DNA of 57,072 bases from CAIYRG01 sp964494505 (GTDB taxonomy: Bacteria > Pseudomonadota > Alphaproteobacteria > Micropepsales > Micropepsaceae): NCBI GenBank assembly GCA_964494505.1, contig CAZBRO010000032.1, positions 1 to 57,072 of the forward strand, in the 5' to 3' direction. This document shows positions 33,541 to 42,384 of the stretch, in pieces. Numbering within the stretch: position 1 is the first letter of the stretch; the number at the start of each line of letters is the position of its first letter. The translations under genes were made by a program, and so were the position numbers. The notes under the pieces were generated by a model that worked only from the letters and a program-made list of their open reading frames with translations, had not been told where the DNA came from and made no database searches.

Positions 33541-34890
33541 TCAAGCTTTCCTGTTCTTGCGGGCCTTGTTGCGGGCGCGGATTCGTTCCGCCATCCCGGA
33601 TTTTGCCACTTGCCGCGCCCGCGCGATGACAAGTGCATTCTTCTCCACATTCTCGGTGATGGTGCTTCCGGCCGCAACATAGGCGCCGTCGGCGATGGTC
33701 AAGGGCGCCACCAGCGTCGAATCCGAGCCGATGAAGACGCCCGCGCCGATGTCCGTTCTGTGCTTGCTCTCGCCGTCGTAATTGCAGGTGATGGTGCCCG
33801 CGCCGATATTGGTGCCGGTCCCCACGCGCGCATCTCCGATATAGGAGAGATGGTTCACTTTGGCGCCGGCCTCAAGATGGGCGGCCTTCACCTCGACGAA
33901 GTTTCCAACGTGTACGGAGGATTCGAGCACCGCGCCGGGACGCAGACGCGCGAACGGTCCGACAATCGCGCCTTCGCCGATCTCGGCCCCTTCGATATGG
34001 CAGAAGGCACGGATTTCGGCGCCGCGTTTGACGCGCACGCCGGGACCGAACACCACATAGGGGCCGACCGTCGCGTCGGGCTCGATTTCCGTGTCGGCCG
34101 AGAGATGGACGGTTTCGGGCGCGATCAGGCCCACGCCCGCGTCCATCAGGGCCTTGCGCCGCCGCTCCTGGAAGCGGGCTTCGGCGTCGGCCAATTGCGC
34201 ACGCGAATTCACGCCCAGCATCTCGTTTTCGGGGCCTTCCACGATAACCGCGCGAAGCTTTCGTGCCTGTGCGATTTGGATGACATCGGTCAGATAAAAC
34301 TCGCCTTGGGCATTATCGTTGCGGACCTCGTGCAGGAGATCGAACACCAGCTTCGCAGGTCCGGCCAGCATTCCGGCGAAGCACAGATCGATGCGGCGTT
34401 GTTCGGCATCGGCATCCTTGTGCTCGACGATCCGGATCAGCCGGTCCCCGTCCGCGATCATGCGGCCATAGCCGGCAGGATCGGCGGCGCGAAAGCCCAG
34501 TGCTGCGATGTCCGCGCCTTTGCCCACCCGCGCCGTCAGCCGGCCAAGCGTCTCCGCGGTCAGGAGCGGCGCGTCCCCGAAGAGGATCAGCAGATTCCCG
34601 TCAAACCCTTTGAGCGCCCTTTCGGCGGCGAGCACCGCGTGTCCGGTCCCAAGCTGGCGATCCTGCACCGCCGCGTCGGCCCCCCAATGCTTCACGAGCG
34701 ACGCAGTCTCGTCCGCGCCCGGTGCGGTCACCACCACGGTTCGCTCCGCACCCAGCGCCTTTGCCACCGTCAGAACATGGGCGAGCATCGGCCGGCCGGC
34801 AATTTCGTGCAGCACCTTGGGACGGGCGGATTTCATCCGCGTCCCCTGGCCTGCGGCCAGCACGATCACAGCTAAAGCGAGACTGTTCAT
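33541..34890 (-). CDS. glmU: Bifunctional GlmU (UDP-GlcNAc pyrophosphorylase/GlcN-1-P acetyltransferase)
   Basis: A 449-aa cytoplasmic enzyme. The N-terminal uridyltransferase domain has 'LAAGQGTRMKSARPKVLHEI', 'QLGTGHAVLAAE' and 'LFGDAPLL'. The C-terminal left-handed beta-helix acetyltransferase domain shows hexapeptide repeats from about residue 255, 'GPFARLRPGAVL', 'HLSYIGDARVG' and 'NIGAGTITCNYDG'. ATG 34890 is used; a GTG at 34908 would add six residues. glmS follows. Confidence 0.95.
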   Translation of the reverse strand: MNSLALAVIVLAAGQGTRMKSARPKVLHEIAGRPMLAHVLTVAKALGAERTVVVTAPGADETASLVKHWGADAAVQDRQLGTGHAVLAAERALKGFDGNLLILFGDAPLLTAETLGRLTARVGKGADIAALGFRAADPAGYGRMIADGDRLIRIVEHKDADAEQRRIDLCFAGMLAGPAKLVFDLLHEVRNDNAQGEFYLTDVIQIAQARKLRAVIVEGPENEMLGVNSRAQLADAEARFQERRRKALMDAGVGLIAPETVHLSADTEIEPDATVGPYVVFGPGVRVKRGAEIRAFCHIEGAEIGEGAIVGPFARLRPGAVLESSVHVGNFVEVKAAHLEAGAKVNHLSYIGDARVGTGTNIGAGTITCNYDGESKHRTDIGAGVFIGSDSTLVAPLTIADGAYVAAGSTITENVEKNALVIARARQVAKSGMAERIRARNKARKNRKA

Positions 34891-35093
34891 ATGATTAATA
34901 CGTTTCACCCTGGCTTTGGCTTCCCGCGCAAAGCCTCTAACTCAAAACTAATCCCGGTAAATTGACGATTTGTTGCCTAATCTTTCCTCGTGACGAAATC
35001 TCGGCTAAGCGGGTTCCGGCGCTTCCGCCATCCGTTCCCCGTCCGCAGGGGCCCGAGGGTGAGGGGCATATACCCCTTGGCGGTTGAAAATTC

Positions 35094-35765
35094 ATGGAAA
35101 TACCCCTCGCGATCGTCTTCGACCTGGATGGAACCCTGGTCGATACGGCGCCCGACCTCCTGAGTGCGCTCAACGCCGTCTTGACCGCCGAGGGCCATAC
35201 TGCCGTGGTCCCGTCCGATCTGCGCCACATTGTGGGCCACGGGGCGAAGGCGATGTTCGAGCACGCTCTGCTGAGGACCGGGGCTCCTGTCGCGCCGGAC
35301 CGCATGAAAAGCCTGACCGAACGGTTCCTCGCGTATTATCGAGACCATATCGCCGATGACAGCCGGCCTTTCCCGCGCGTCCCGGAAACCTTGGCCGCGC
35401 TGGCCGGCGAGGGGGCTCTGCTCGGTATCTGCACCAACAAGGCCCAGGAGCTGACCGAACTGCTGTTGGATTCGCTCGATCTCACCGCGCACTTCGGATC
35501 AATCGTCGGCGGCAGCCGCACCCCCTATGCCAAGCCCGATCCGCGCCACGTGATGGAAGTGGTGACTCAGCTCAAGGGGGTGCGCGAAGGCGCCATCATG
35601 ATCGGGGATTCCGGGATAGACGTCGCTGCCGCGCGCGCCGCCGGCATTCCAATCATCGCCATGAGTTATGGCTACACGCCCGTCCCGGCGCACGAACTCG
35701 GCGCCGATGCGGTGACCGACGATTTCGCCGAGCTGCCCTCGCTTATTTCCCGTCTGGTCCGGTGA
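35094..35765 (+). CDS. gph: Phosphoglycolate phosphatase (HAD family)
   Basis: A 223-aa HAD phosphatase. Motif 1 'VFDLDGTLVDTAPDLLSAL' supplies both Asp. Motif 2 is 'GICTNK', motif 3 'YAKPDPRHVME' (Lys), and motif 4 'MIGDSGIDVAAARAAG'. The cap domain pattern fits Gph, which dephosphorylates 2-phosphoglycolate; other small phosphate esters are possible. The 3' end overlaps that of family B copy 4 by 23 bases (convergent). Confidence 0.9.
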   Translation: MEIPLAIVFDLDGTLVDTAPDLLSALNAVLTAEGHTAVVPSDLRHIVGHGAKAMFEHALLRTGAPVAPDRMKSLTERFLAYYRDHIADDSRPFPRVPETLAALAGEGALLGICTNKAQELTELLLDSLDLTAHFGSIVGGSRTPYAKPDPRHVMEVVTQLKGVREGAIMIGDSGIDVAAARAAGIPIIAMSYGYTPVPAHELGADAVTDDFAELPSLISRLVR

Positions 35766-36318
35766 AGTTGGCCGGGTCCTCGTCGCGTGCGCGTGCGGCT
35801 CCGTCGAGATCGAACAGGATGGATTCCACGAAGCGTTCCGGCGCGAAGGAATCCCTGTCGCCGTTCGGCAGGACGGTTGCTTCGGTCTGATAGATCTTGC
35901 CTTTGTTGTAGACCAGAACGGTGCGCATCAGGCTGCCGTCCTTCATCTGCATCACCAGTTGGCGGCCGTAATGACGCCCCGCGCCGGGCTCGATGCCGAC
36001 GCTCTCATTGGCCAGCACCTTGCCCCCAAGCGAGGTCAGGGATTCCATCTCTTCGTAGAGATTGACGGCTTCCGGCAGCCGCTTCGAAATGTCGAGGATG
36101 CTGACCTTGTAGCGGATGTTTTCGGCCTCGCCGCTATAGGTGACGGTCTGAAGCCGCCCGGCAATCGCGCCGCGATATTGGCCGGTGCCCTTGGCCAGCG
36201 GCACCAGGCTCTCGATGGCAAAGCCCTGATCCCGGAACGTATAGGTCTGCCAGGGGGCAGCCTCGGCGGAGGACGCGGCAAGCAGCAGAGCGGCAATGGA
36301 CAGAGCGATTCGACGCAT
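35743..36318 (-). CDS. Exported family B protein, copy 4
   Basis: A 191-aa exported protein from ATG 36318 (GAGAGGAAG upstream). The signal peptide ends 'AEA', then 'APWQTYTFRDQGFAIESLVP'. It is the most divergent copy, but retains 'GQYRGAIAGRLQTVTY', 'ENIRYKVSILDI', 'YGRQLVMQMKDGS', 'IYQTEATVLPNGD' and 'RFVESILFDL'. Again it lies head to head with a DUF6152 gene (36413), about 8 kb away from the main cluster. Function unknown. Confidence 0.8.
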   Translation of the reverse strand: MRRIALSIAALLLAASSAEAAPWQTYTFRDQGFAIESLVPLAKGTGQYRGAIAGRLQTVTYSGEAENIRYKVSILDISKRLPEAVNLYEEMESLTSLGGKVLANESVGIEPGAGRHYGRQLVMQMKDGSLMRTVLVYNKGKIYQTEATVLPNGDRDSFAPERFVESILFDLDGAARARDEDPANFTGPDGK

Positions 36319-36364
36319 GTCTTCCTCTCGTATGGGCCTATTCTTCCCGCAGGCCGGGACAATG

Positions 36365-36370
36365 TATAAT
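36365..36370 (+). promoter_or_regulatory. -10 element before DUF6152 copy 7
   Basis: TATAAT at 36365-36370, preceded by CAATG, 42 bases before ATG 36413. No good -35 box is seen (TTCTTC at 36341 is the best match), so it is weaker or activator-dependent compared with 23162 and 26322. Confidence 0.5.
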
Positions 36371-36412
36371 ATCCGCATAGTTCGGCCAATCGGCGGCTTT
36401 CAGGAGGCTTTG

Positions 36413-36811
36413 ATGAAGGTTCAGACTCTGGGCGCGGCCTGTGTGCTCGGGTTGTTGCTCGCGGGGCCTGCTTCCGCCCACCATTCCTTCGCCATGTTCG
36501 ATGGGGAGAAAACCATCACCCTCTCCGGCACCGTCAAGGAGATGGAATGGACCAATCCGCATATGTGGATTTATCTCATGGTCCCGGACGAAACCGGCAA
36601 AGCCATCGAATATTCGCTCGAGATGCAGGGGCCGGGGCAGGCGCTCAGACTCGGCTGGAAGCAGGATACCGTTAAGGCCGGCGACAAGGTGACCGTGGAG
36701 ATTCACCCCTTGAGGACGGGCGCCCATGGCGGGCAATTGTTGAACGTGACGCTCGCTTCCGGTCAGAAACTCGGTGTCACCGGGAAGCCGCCGAGCCCGT
36801 TCGGGGACTGA
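36413..36811 (+). CDS. DUF6152 family exported protein, copy 7
   Basis: A 132-aa exported protein. Signal peptide ends 'GPASA', then 'HHSFAMFDGEK'. It has 'EMEWTNPHMWIYLMV', 'EMQGPGQALRLGWKQDTVKA' and 'VTVEIHPLRTGAHGG', keeping all four His and adding a fifth. AGGAGG precedes the ATG. It is divergent from family B copy 4, so the two-family linkage is kept away from the main cluster. Confidence 0.88.
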   Translation: MKVQTLGAACVLGLLLAGPASAHHSFAMFDGEKTITLSGTVKEMEWTNPHMWIYLMVPDETGKAIEYSLEMQGPGQALRLGWKQDTVKAGDKVTVEIHPLRTGAHGGQLLNVTLASGQKLGVTGKPPSPFGD

Positions 36812-36962
36812 TCCCGCGGCGGCCGCTACGAAGTTAGCGAACGTTTACGGATTTTCAGCATAAATTAACTTATTTCTGTCACATCTGTCCGGCGGGGGGA
36901 CTCCGGCGCGGCCAATCTTCGCTCGCGCGGGAACGTCTCATCAGGTCGGCGATGGCGATTTG

Positions 36963-38942
36963 ATGATCAGTCACGGACTAAGGCGTTACCTTTCGATCCG
37001 TGTCCTGCTTCCGGCAGCGACCGGCTTGATGACGCTCGCTCTGGTGACGATTTTTGCCGTTTACGCGCTGAACGCCCTCAGTCGAACGCAAGAAGCCCGG
37101 CGAATTCCCCTCATCGTCAACGTGTCCTACGATCTCTTTGAGGCCATCCAGGACATCCGTCTGGAGCGGGGGGCCGCCAACCGCGCGCTGAGCGCATTTC
37201 CCGATCCCGACGTCCAGAACGAGATCGCCACCTTGCGCATGCGATCCGGCAAATCGCTGGATTCGGCCTTGGCCAAGCTCGACGCCATCAATGTGAGCGG
37301 AATCGCGGACGACGTCGAACGCGTGCGAGAGAGCCGCCAGGCCTTTTCGGTATTGCGGCCGCAAATCGATTACGCGCTGTCGCAACCGGTCGGCAGCCGC
37401 GCGGGCGGGCTGCTGGAGCAGTGGCTTGTGACCACCGCGCGGCTGGTGGACGCCATCGACGATCTGTCCCAGCGGTTGGAGGGCGAACTCAGCCGGACCG
37501 ACAACTTCATGGCGGAAATGATCCGGGTGAAGCAGCTGGTCTGGCCGGTACGGTCCGATTCGGGCGACGAGCGGTTGCTGCTGCGGCAGGCGATGACCAG
37601 CGGCAAGCCGCTCCAGGACCCGGAGAGGCGCGCGCTCGATCAAATGGAAGGCCGCATCGATGCCGGGTGGGATCTGGTCCGGGATGTGGGCCAGCTTCCG
37701 GCCACGCCCGTCAAACTGAAACAGGCCATCGACTCTGCGGAAAAGGCTTATTTCACGGATTTTCGCAAAGTCCGGCGCCACGTGATGGACACCCTCATCG
37801 CCGGGCGCCCGCTCGATGTCGACATGGGCGATTGGCTGAAGCTGACCGCCGCCAGCCGGCAAAGCATCTATGTCGTGGCCAATACCGCGTTCGAGCTTGC
37901 GAGCACCCATGCCGCCGGTGAGTTCGCGCAGGCCGAGAAGGATTTCTACGCCGCCCTTGCCCTCATGCTGCTGTTTCTCGGCGTCGGCACGCTCACCGCC
38001 CTCTATGTGATCAAGGGGGTCGCGGGACCGATCACCGAGATCGCCCAAACCATGCAGGTGGTTGCGGGCGGAAATCTCATCTGTGCAATTCCGTTCGAGG
38101 ACCGCACGGATGAAATCGGGCTTCTCGCGCGCGGGCTGCACACCTTCCGCGACAACGCCATCGAGACGCAGAACCTGCACCTTGCCAAGGCCGTCGCCGA
38201 AACCGCCAACCGCACGAAGTCGGAATTCCTGGCGAATATGAGCCACGAACTACGCACGCCTTTGAATGCCATCATCGGGTTTTCCGAAGTGATCAAGCGG
38301 GGCACGTTCGGTCCCCTGAATGACCGCTACCGCGAATATGCGTCGGATATCTTCAGCAGCGGGACGCATCTCCTGAAGCTCATCAACGAGATTCTCGATT
38401 TGACGAAATTGGAGGCCAGGCAGTTCGAACTCCATGAGGACGATGTCGATCTTGCCGCGCTTATTCTCTCCGCGATCCACACGATCGAGCCGCAGGCGGA
38501 AAAAGCCGGAGTACAGATGTCCAGCGCGATCGACGGGGACCTTCCCTTCGTGCGCGCCGACGATCGGCGGATGCGGCAGATATTGTTCAATCTGCTTTCG
38601 AATGCGGTGAAATTCACGCCCGATGCAGGCCGGGTCTCAGTCGTCGCCTCCGCAGGTGCGGAGGGCGTGACGATCACGGTCTCGGACACCGGCATCGGGA
38701 TGGCGCCCGACCAGATTCCGCAAGCGTTCGAACCCTTCCGCCAGATCGACAGCAAGATCAGCCGCAAATACGAAGGCACGGGACTTGGCCTTCCCCTGAC
38801 CCGGCACCTCGTCGAGTTGCACGGGGGCTCTCTGACAATCGAGAGCAAGCTGAACATCGGGACCGTTGTGACATGCGTCTTGCCGGCCGACCGCATCATC
38901 GGGGCCGTGGCGTTCCCATCCTCCGCCAGGGTGGCGGGGTGA
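36963..38942 (+). CDS. HAMP-domain membrane sensor histidine kinase
   Basis: A 659-aa sensor kinase. One transmembrane helix at about residues 15-37, a long helical periplasmic sensor region (about 40-320), a second helix ('FYAALALMLLFLGVGTL') and a HAMP domain. The HisKA box is 'FLANMSHELRTPLNAIIGFS'; the ATPase domain shows 'LFNLLSNAVKFTP', 'VSDTGIGMAP' and 'KYEGTGLGLPLT'. There is no receiver domain and no response regulator alongside. The helical sensor resembles chemoreceptor-type four-helix bundles. ATG 36963 follows a TTG. Confidence 0.88.
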   Translation: MISHGLRRYLSIRVLLPAATGLMTLALVTIFAVYALNALSRTQEARRIPLIVNVSYDLFEAIQDIRLERGAANRALSAFPDPDVQNEIATLRMRSGKSLDSALAKLDAINVSGIADDVERVRESRQAFSVLRPQIDYALSQPVGSRAGGLLEQWLVTTARLVDAIDDLSQRLEGELSRTDNFMAEMIRVKQLVWPVRSDSGDERLLLRQAMTSGKPLQDPERRALDQMEGRIDAGWDLVRDVGQLPATPVKLKQAIDSAEKAYFTDFRKVRRHVMDTLIAGRPLDVDMGDWLKLTAASRQSIYVVANTAFELASTHAAGEFAQAEKDFYAALALMLLFLGVGTLTALYVIKGVAGPITEIAQTMQVVAGGNLICAIPFEDRTDEIGLLARGLHTFRDNAIETQNLHLAKAVAETANRTKSEFLANMSHELRTPLNAIIGFSEVIKRGTFGPLNDRYREYASDIFSSGTHLLKLINEILDLTKLEARQFELHEDDVDLAALILSAIHTIEPQAEKAGVQMSSAIDGDLPFVRADDRRMRQILFNLLSNAVKFTPDAGRVSVVASAGAEGVTITVSDTGIGMAPDQIPQAFEPFRQIDSKISRKYEGTGLGLPLTRHLVELHGGSLTIESKLNIGTVVTCVLPADRIIGAVAFPSSARVAG

Positions 38943-39075
38943 CCTGACCGTTTCCGAGGTAATCCGATGCCGGCCACGCCTTCGGTTGGGGCGGGGTACG
39001 CCTACCCTGTGGAATTCGCGCCGCTCCTGTCGTAGGACGCTTCCTACAAGCACCGATTATCCCAAGGGAGCGGCC

Positions 39076-40206
39076 ATGGCCGACGTGAAGGTTTCCGAGG
39101 AACTGGCGAAGAAATTCGCCACCGAGAAGGACCGCGATACGCCCTATCAGCGCTGGGTGCGCGGGGAGGGGCTGGAAATCATCAGCGGCCACTACGTGGC
39201 GAACCTGCGCACGGTGGACCTCTATCCCTGGCCCCGGCGCGGGGGGCGCGGCGTCTATATCAATCACGACGCCTCGCGCACCTCCAACGATTGCTATGTC
39301 TGCGAAATCCCGCCCGGAAAATCGCTCAGCCCGCAGCGGCAATTGTTCGAGGAAATGGTGCTGGTGCTCGACGGCCGCGGCTCGACGAGCGTGTGGAACG
39401 ATGCCGGTGCGCGCATCACCTTCGAATGGAAGGCGGGCGCGATGTTCGCCATACCGCTCAATTGCTGGCACCAGCACTTCAATGGTTCGGGTCAGGAGCC
39501 GGTGCGCTATGTGGCGGTGACCAATGGTCCGGCCGTGATGAACCTCTATGACGATGTCAATTTCGTCTTCAACACGGCTTACGACTTCAAGAACCGCTTC
39601 GCCGGCGAGCCCGATTACTTCACCCCGAAGACCGAGCCCAAAGGGTTCCTGCTGCCGACCAATTTCGTGCCGGATGCCGTGAACCTGCCGCTGATCAGCG
39701 CGAAGGAGCGAGGTGCCGGCGGCGGTCATATCCGCTTCAACATGGCGAAGGGCTCCATGTCGAGCCACATCTCGCAATTCCCGGTCGGCACCTACAAGAA
39801 GGCCCATGCGCATGGCCCGAGCGCGCATGTGATCATCCTGTCGGGCCAGGGCTACTCGCTGATGTGGGCGGAAGGCGAAGAGCCCAAGCGCTACGATTGG
39901 GAAGTGGGCACCCTGATCGTGCCGCCGAACAAGTTCTTCCACCAGCATTTCAATTCCGGCCCGACGCCGGCGCGCTATCTCGCCTTCAAGCACGAGGTGG
40001 CGCTGATCCGCAATTCGCAGGGCGTGCCGACGGCCTGGATCAGCCGGCGCATTGGCGGTGACCAGATCGATTATGCCGATGAAACGCCCGCAATCCGGAA
40101 TATGTTCGAGGATGCGCTGGCTAAGCACAGCATGGCGCCCAGGATGGACGACGCCTATCAGAAGGAACTGGCCGACCTCCCGCCACCCCGCGTCGCGGCG
40201 GAGTGA
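39076..40206 (+). CDS. Bicupin protein
   Basis: A 376-aa cytoplasmic protein with two cupin domains. The first (about 70-165) has 'SLSPQRQLFEEMVLVLDGRG' and 'IPLNCWHQHFNGSG'. The second (about 240-340) has 'KKAHAHGPSAHVIILSGQGY' and 'VPPNKFFHQHFNSGP', with several His suited to metal. Such bicupins include dioxygenases and isomerases. No signal peptide is present. A substrate is not evident. Two solute-binding proteins follow on the same strand, so it may process the compound they bind (inference). Confidence 0.8.
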   Translation: MADVKVSEELAKKFATEKDRDTPYQRWVRGEGLEIISGHYVANLRTVDLYPWPRRGGRGVYINHDASRTSNDCYVCEIPPGKSLSPQRQLFEEMVLVLDGRGSTSVWNDAGARITFEWKAGAMFAIPLNCWHQHFNGSGQEPVRYVAVTNGPAVMNLYDDVNFVFNTAYDFKNRFAGEPDYFTPKTEPKGFLLPTNFVPDAVNLPLISAKERGAGGGHIRFNMAKGSMSSHISQFPVGTYKKAHAHGPSAHVIILSGQGYSLMWAEGEEPKRYDWEVGTLIVPPNKFFHQHFNSGPTPARYLAFKHEVALIRNSQGVPTAWISRRIGGDQIDYADETPAIRNMFEDALAKHSMAPRMDDAYQKELADLPPPRVAAE

Positions 40207-40212
40207 ACGCGG

Positions 40213-40243
40213 CCCTCATGCTTCGACAAGCTCAGCATGAGGG
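40213..40243. repeat. REP-like palindrome
   Basis: CCCTCATGC (40213-40221) pairs with GCATGAGGG (40235-40243); the loop contains CTTCGACAAG, itself a small hairpin. Motifs of the type 'CATGCTTCGACAAGCTCAG' are common intergenic repeats in alphaproteobacteria. It may also act as a transcript-stabilising hairpin between the bicupin and binding-protein genes. Confidence 0.7.
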
Positions 40244-40272
40244 TTAGGTTGAATTCCGGGACTGAGGAAACG

Positions 40273-41322
40273 ATGATCGGAAAAATGGATCGGCGGGGAT
40301 TGCTTCGGACGGCATTGGCTGCAGCCCTCGCGCCCATCGCCGCGCGCGCGCAGAACGCGCCCGATCCGGCGCATTATGCGGGCCCTGATCGCACGCAGCG
40401 TTTGATCGCCGGGGCGAAGAAGGAAGGCTTCCTCAATCTCTATTCCTCCGCCATCACCGAACATATGAATGCCGTGATGGCCGGCTTCGAGAAGACCTAC
40501 GGCGTCAAGGTGCGCCTGTGGCGCGGCGGCTCGGAGGAAATCCTCCAGCGCGCGGTAACGGAGGCCCGCGGCGGCCGCTTCGACCTGGATGTGGCCGAGA
40601 CCGCCTCGCCCCAGATCATCGCCATCGGCCGCGAGAAGTTGCTGCAGGACGTGAGCACGCCGGTTTCCGCCGATCTGATGCGCGAAGCGGTCATTCCCGG
40701 ACAGCCCTGGTGGCCGTCGCGCCTCATTGTCTTCACCGGCGCCTACAACACCAATCTGATCAAGAAATCCGATCTGCCGAAAACCTACGAAGACCTCGCC
40801 AATCCGAAATGGAAGGGCAAGCTCGGCATCGAGGCCGACGACAACAACTGGCTGATGGCGATGGCAAGCTCGATGGGCGAGGCGAAGGGCATCGCGCTTT
40901 TCCGCGATATCGTGGCCAGGAACGGCTTATCCGTGCGCAAGGGCCACACGCTGATGGCGAACCTCGTCGCCTCGGGCGAAGTGCCGATGGCGCTGACGAT
41001 TTACTATCACGAAGTCGAGCCCATGAAGCGGAACGGCGCGCCTATCGACGAACTGAACATCGCCCCCGGCTTCGCGTTCCAGGCCGGCGCCGGTATGGCG
41101 CGCCGTGCGCCCCATCCGAACGCGGCGGTGCTGTTCCTGGATTATCTGCTCTCCGACGGGCAGAAAATTCTCGCCGAGCACGACAACGTGTCGACCAATG
41201 TGAAATTCCAGCGCCTGCCGAAAGACGTTAAGCTCTCGTTCATGGATGTGCCGAAATACATGGACGAAAGCGCGAAGTGGACGAAGCTGTACAAGGATCT
41301 GCTGGCGAACCAGAAGCGCTGA
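40273..41322 (+). CDS. Periplasmic solute-binding protein (Fe3+/type-1 family), copy 1
   Basis: A 349-aa exported binding protein with a Tat-like signal ('MDRRGLLRTALAAALAP'). After 'DRTQRLIAGAKKEGFLNLYS' come 'FEKTYGVKVRLWRGGSEEIL', 'LPKTYEDLANPKWKGKLGIE' and 'GHTLMANLVASGEVPMAL', typical of the extracellular solute-binding type-1 group that serves iron, phosphonate or organic ligands. GAGGAAACG precedes the ATG. No permease or ATPase gene lies nearby. The next gene is a paralogue. Confidence 0.85.
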   Translation: MIGKMDRRGLLRTALAAALAPIAARAQNAPDPAHYAGPDRTQRLIAGAKKEGFLNLYSSAITEHMNAVMAGFEKTYGVKVRLWRGGSEEILQRAVTEARGGRFDLDVAETASPQIIAIGREKLLQDVSTPVSADLMREAVIPGQPWWPSRLIVFTGAYNTNLIKKSDLPKTYEDLANPKWKGKLGIEADDNNWLMAMASSMGEAKGIALFRDIVARNGLSVRKGHTLMANLVASGEVPMALTIYYHEVEPMKRNGAPIDELNIAPGFAFQAGAGMARRAPHPNAAVLFLDYLLSDGQKILAEHDNVSTNVKFQRLPKDVKLSFMDVPKYMDESAKWTKLYKDLLANQKR

Positions 41323-42371
41323 ACCGGCGGCGCGCGCTCGGGCTGCTGTCGGCGGCTGTGGCTGCGCCTGCTTTTGCGCGAGAGACACAGGCGCAAGCGA
41401 TCACCACCGCCGTCACCGGCCATCTCTCCGGCCCCGACCGGACCGCTCGTCTGATCGCGGGCGCCAAGAAAGAGGGAAGCGTCAGCCTCTATTGCTCGAT
41501 GACGCCCGAGACGCAGGCCGCGTTCATCCGGGCATTCGAACGCAAATATGGGATCAAGGTCGACCTTTGGCGCGGCACCGCCGGCGACATCCTGCAGCGG
41601 CTCTCGACCGAGGCCCGCGCGGGGCGCTTCACGGTGGATGTCGTGGAAGGAGCGGGAGGGGACGTGGCGTCCCTTGCCCGCGAAGGTCTCTTCGAAGAGG
41701 TGGATTCGCCGGTCCACGCCGAACTGACGCCCGATTGCGTGATGCGCGGCCGGCCCTGGGTGCGCTCGCGCCTGTCGATTTTCGTCGCGGCTTACAACAG
41801 CGATGCCGTGAAGTTCGCCCAGCCGCCGAAAACCTATGGCGACCTTCTCACCATGAATTGGAAGGGCCGCATCGGTGTCGAAGCGGGCGATGCCAATTGG
41901 CTGATGGGGCTCTGCGATGTCCTTGGCGCGGCCAATGGGGAAAAGCTCATGCGGGACATCGCGCGCACCCGCGGTTTCTCGCCGCGCATCGGACATACGC
42001 TGATGGCGAACCTGATCGCTTCGGGCGAGGAGCCGTTTGCCATCACCATCTACACGGAAGCCGTGGGGCGCCTGAAACGCGCCGGCGCGCCGATCGAGAT
42101 GCTGTATCTCTCGCCCGTCATCGCCATGGACAATTGCGCCGCCGTGATGAAGCGCGCGCCCCATCCTTATGCGGCCATGCTGTTCTACGATTTTTTGCTG
42201 ACGGAGGCGCAGAAATATATGGCCGCCGATTTTTACCCGGTGAGCAACGTCAAGTACCGCAGGCCCGCCGAGGGCGTGCAGCTTTCCATGCTCAACCTGC
42301 CGAAATTTCTCGATGAAAACACGAAATGGACGAAGCTCTATAAGGACGTGCTCACGAACCGGGGCAGGTAA
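41277..42371 (+). CDS. Periplasmic solute-binding protein (type-1 family), copy 2
   Basis: A paralogue of copy 1, collinear over its length: 'DRTARLIAGAKKEGSVSLYC', 'FERKYGIKVDLWRGTAGDIL', 'PPKTYGDLLTMNWKGRIGVE' and 'GHTLMANLIASGEEPFAI'. A Tat signal 'NRRRALGLLSAAVAAPAFA' is present. The start is awkward: GTG 41277 lies inside copy 1 (46-base overlap), and a CTG at 41319 overlapping the previous stop would give exactly the Tat signal. Translational coupling is likely. Again no transporter membrane subunit is present. Confidence 0.82.
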   Translation: MDEAVQGSAGEPEALNRRRALGLLSAAVAAPAFARETQAQAITTAVTGHLSGPDRTARLIAGAKKEGSVSLYCSMTPETQAAFIRAFERKYGIKVDLWRGTAGDILQRLSTEARAGRFTVDVVEGAGGDVASLAREGLFEEVDSPVHAELTPDCVMRGRPWVRSRLSIFVAAYNSDAVKFAQPPKTYGDLLTMNWKGRIGVEAGDANWLMGLCDVLGAANGEKLMRDIARTRGFSPRIGHTLMANLIASGEEPFAITIYTEAVGRLKRAGAPIEMLYLSPVIAMDNCAAVMKRAPHPYAAMLFYDFLLTEAQKYMAADFYPVSNVKYRRPAEGVQLSMLNLPKFLDENTKWTKLYKDVLTNRGR

Positions 42372-42384
42372 CAGGGGCGGGCGG

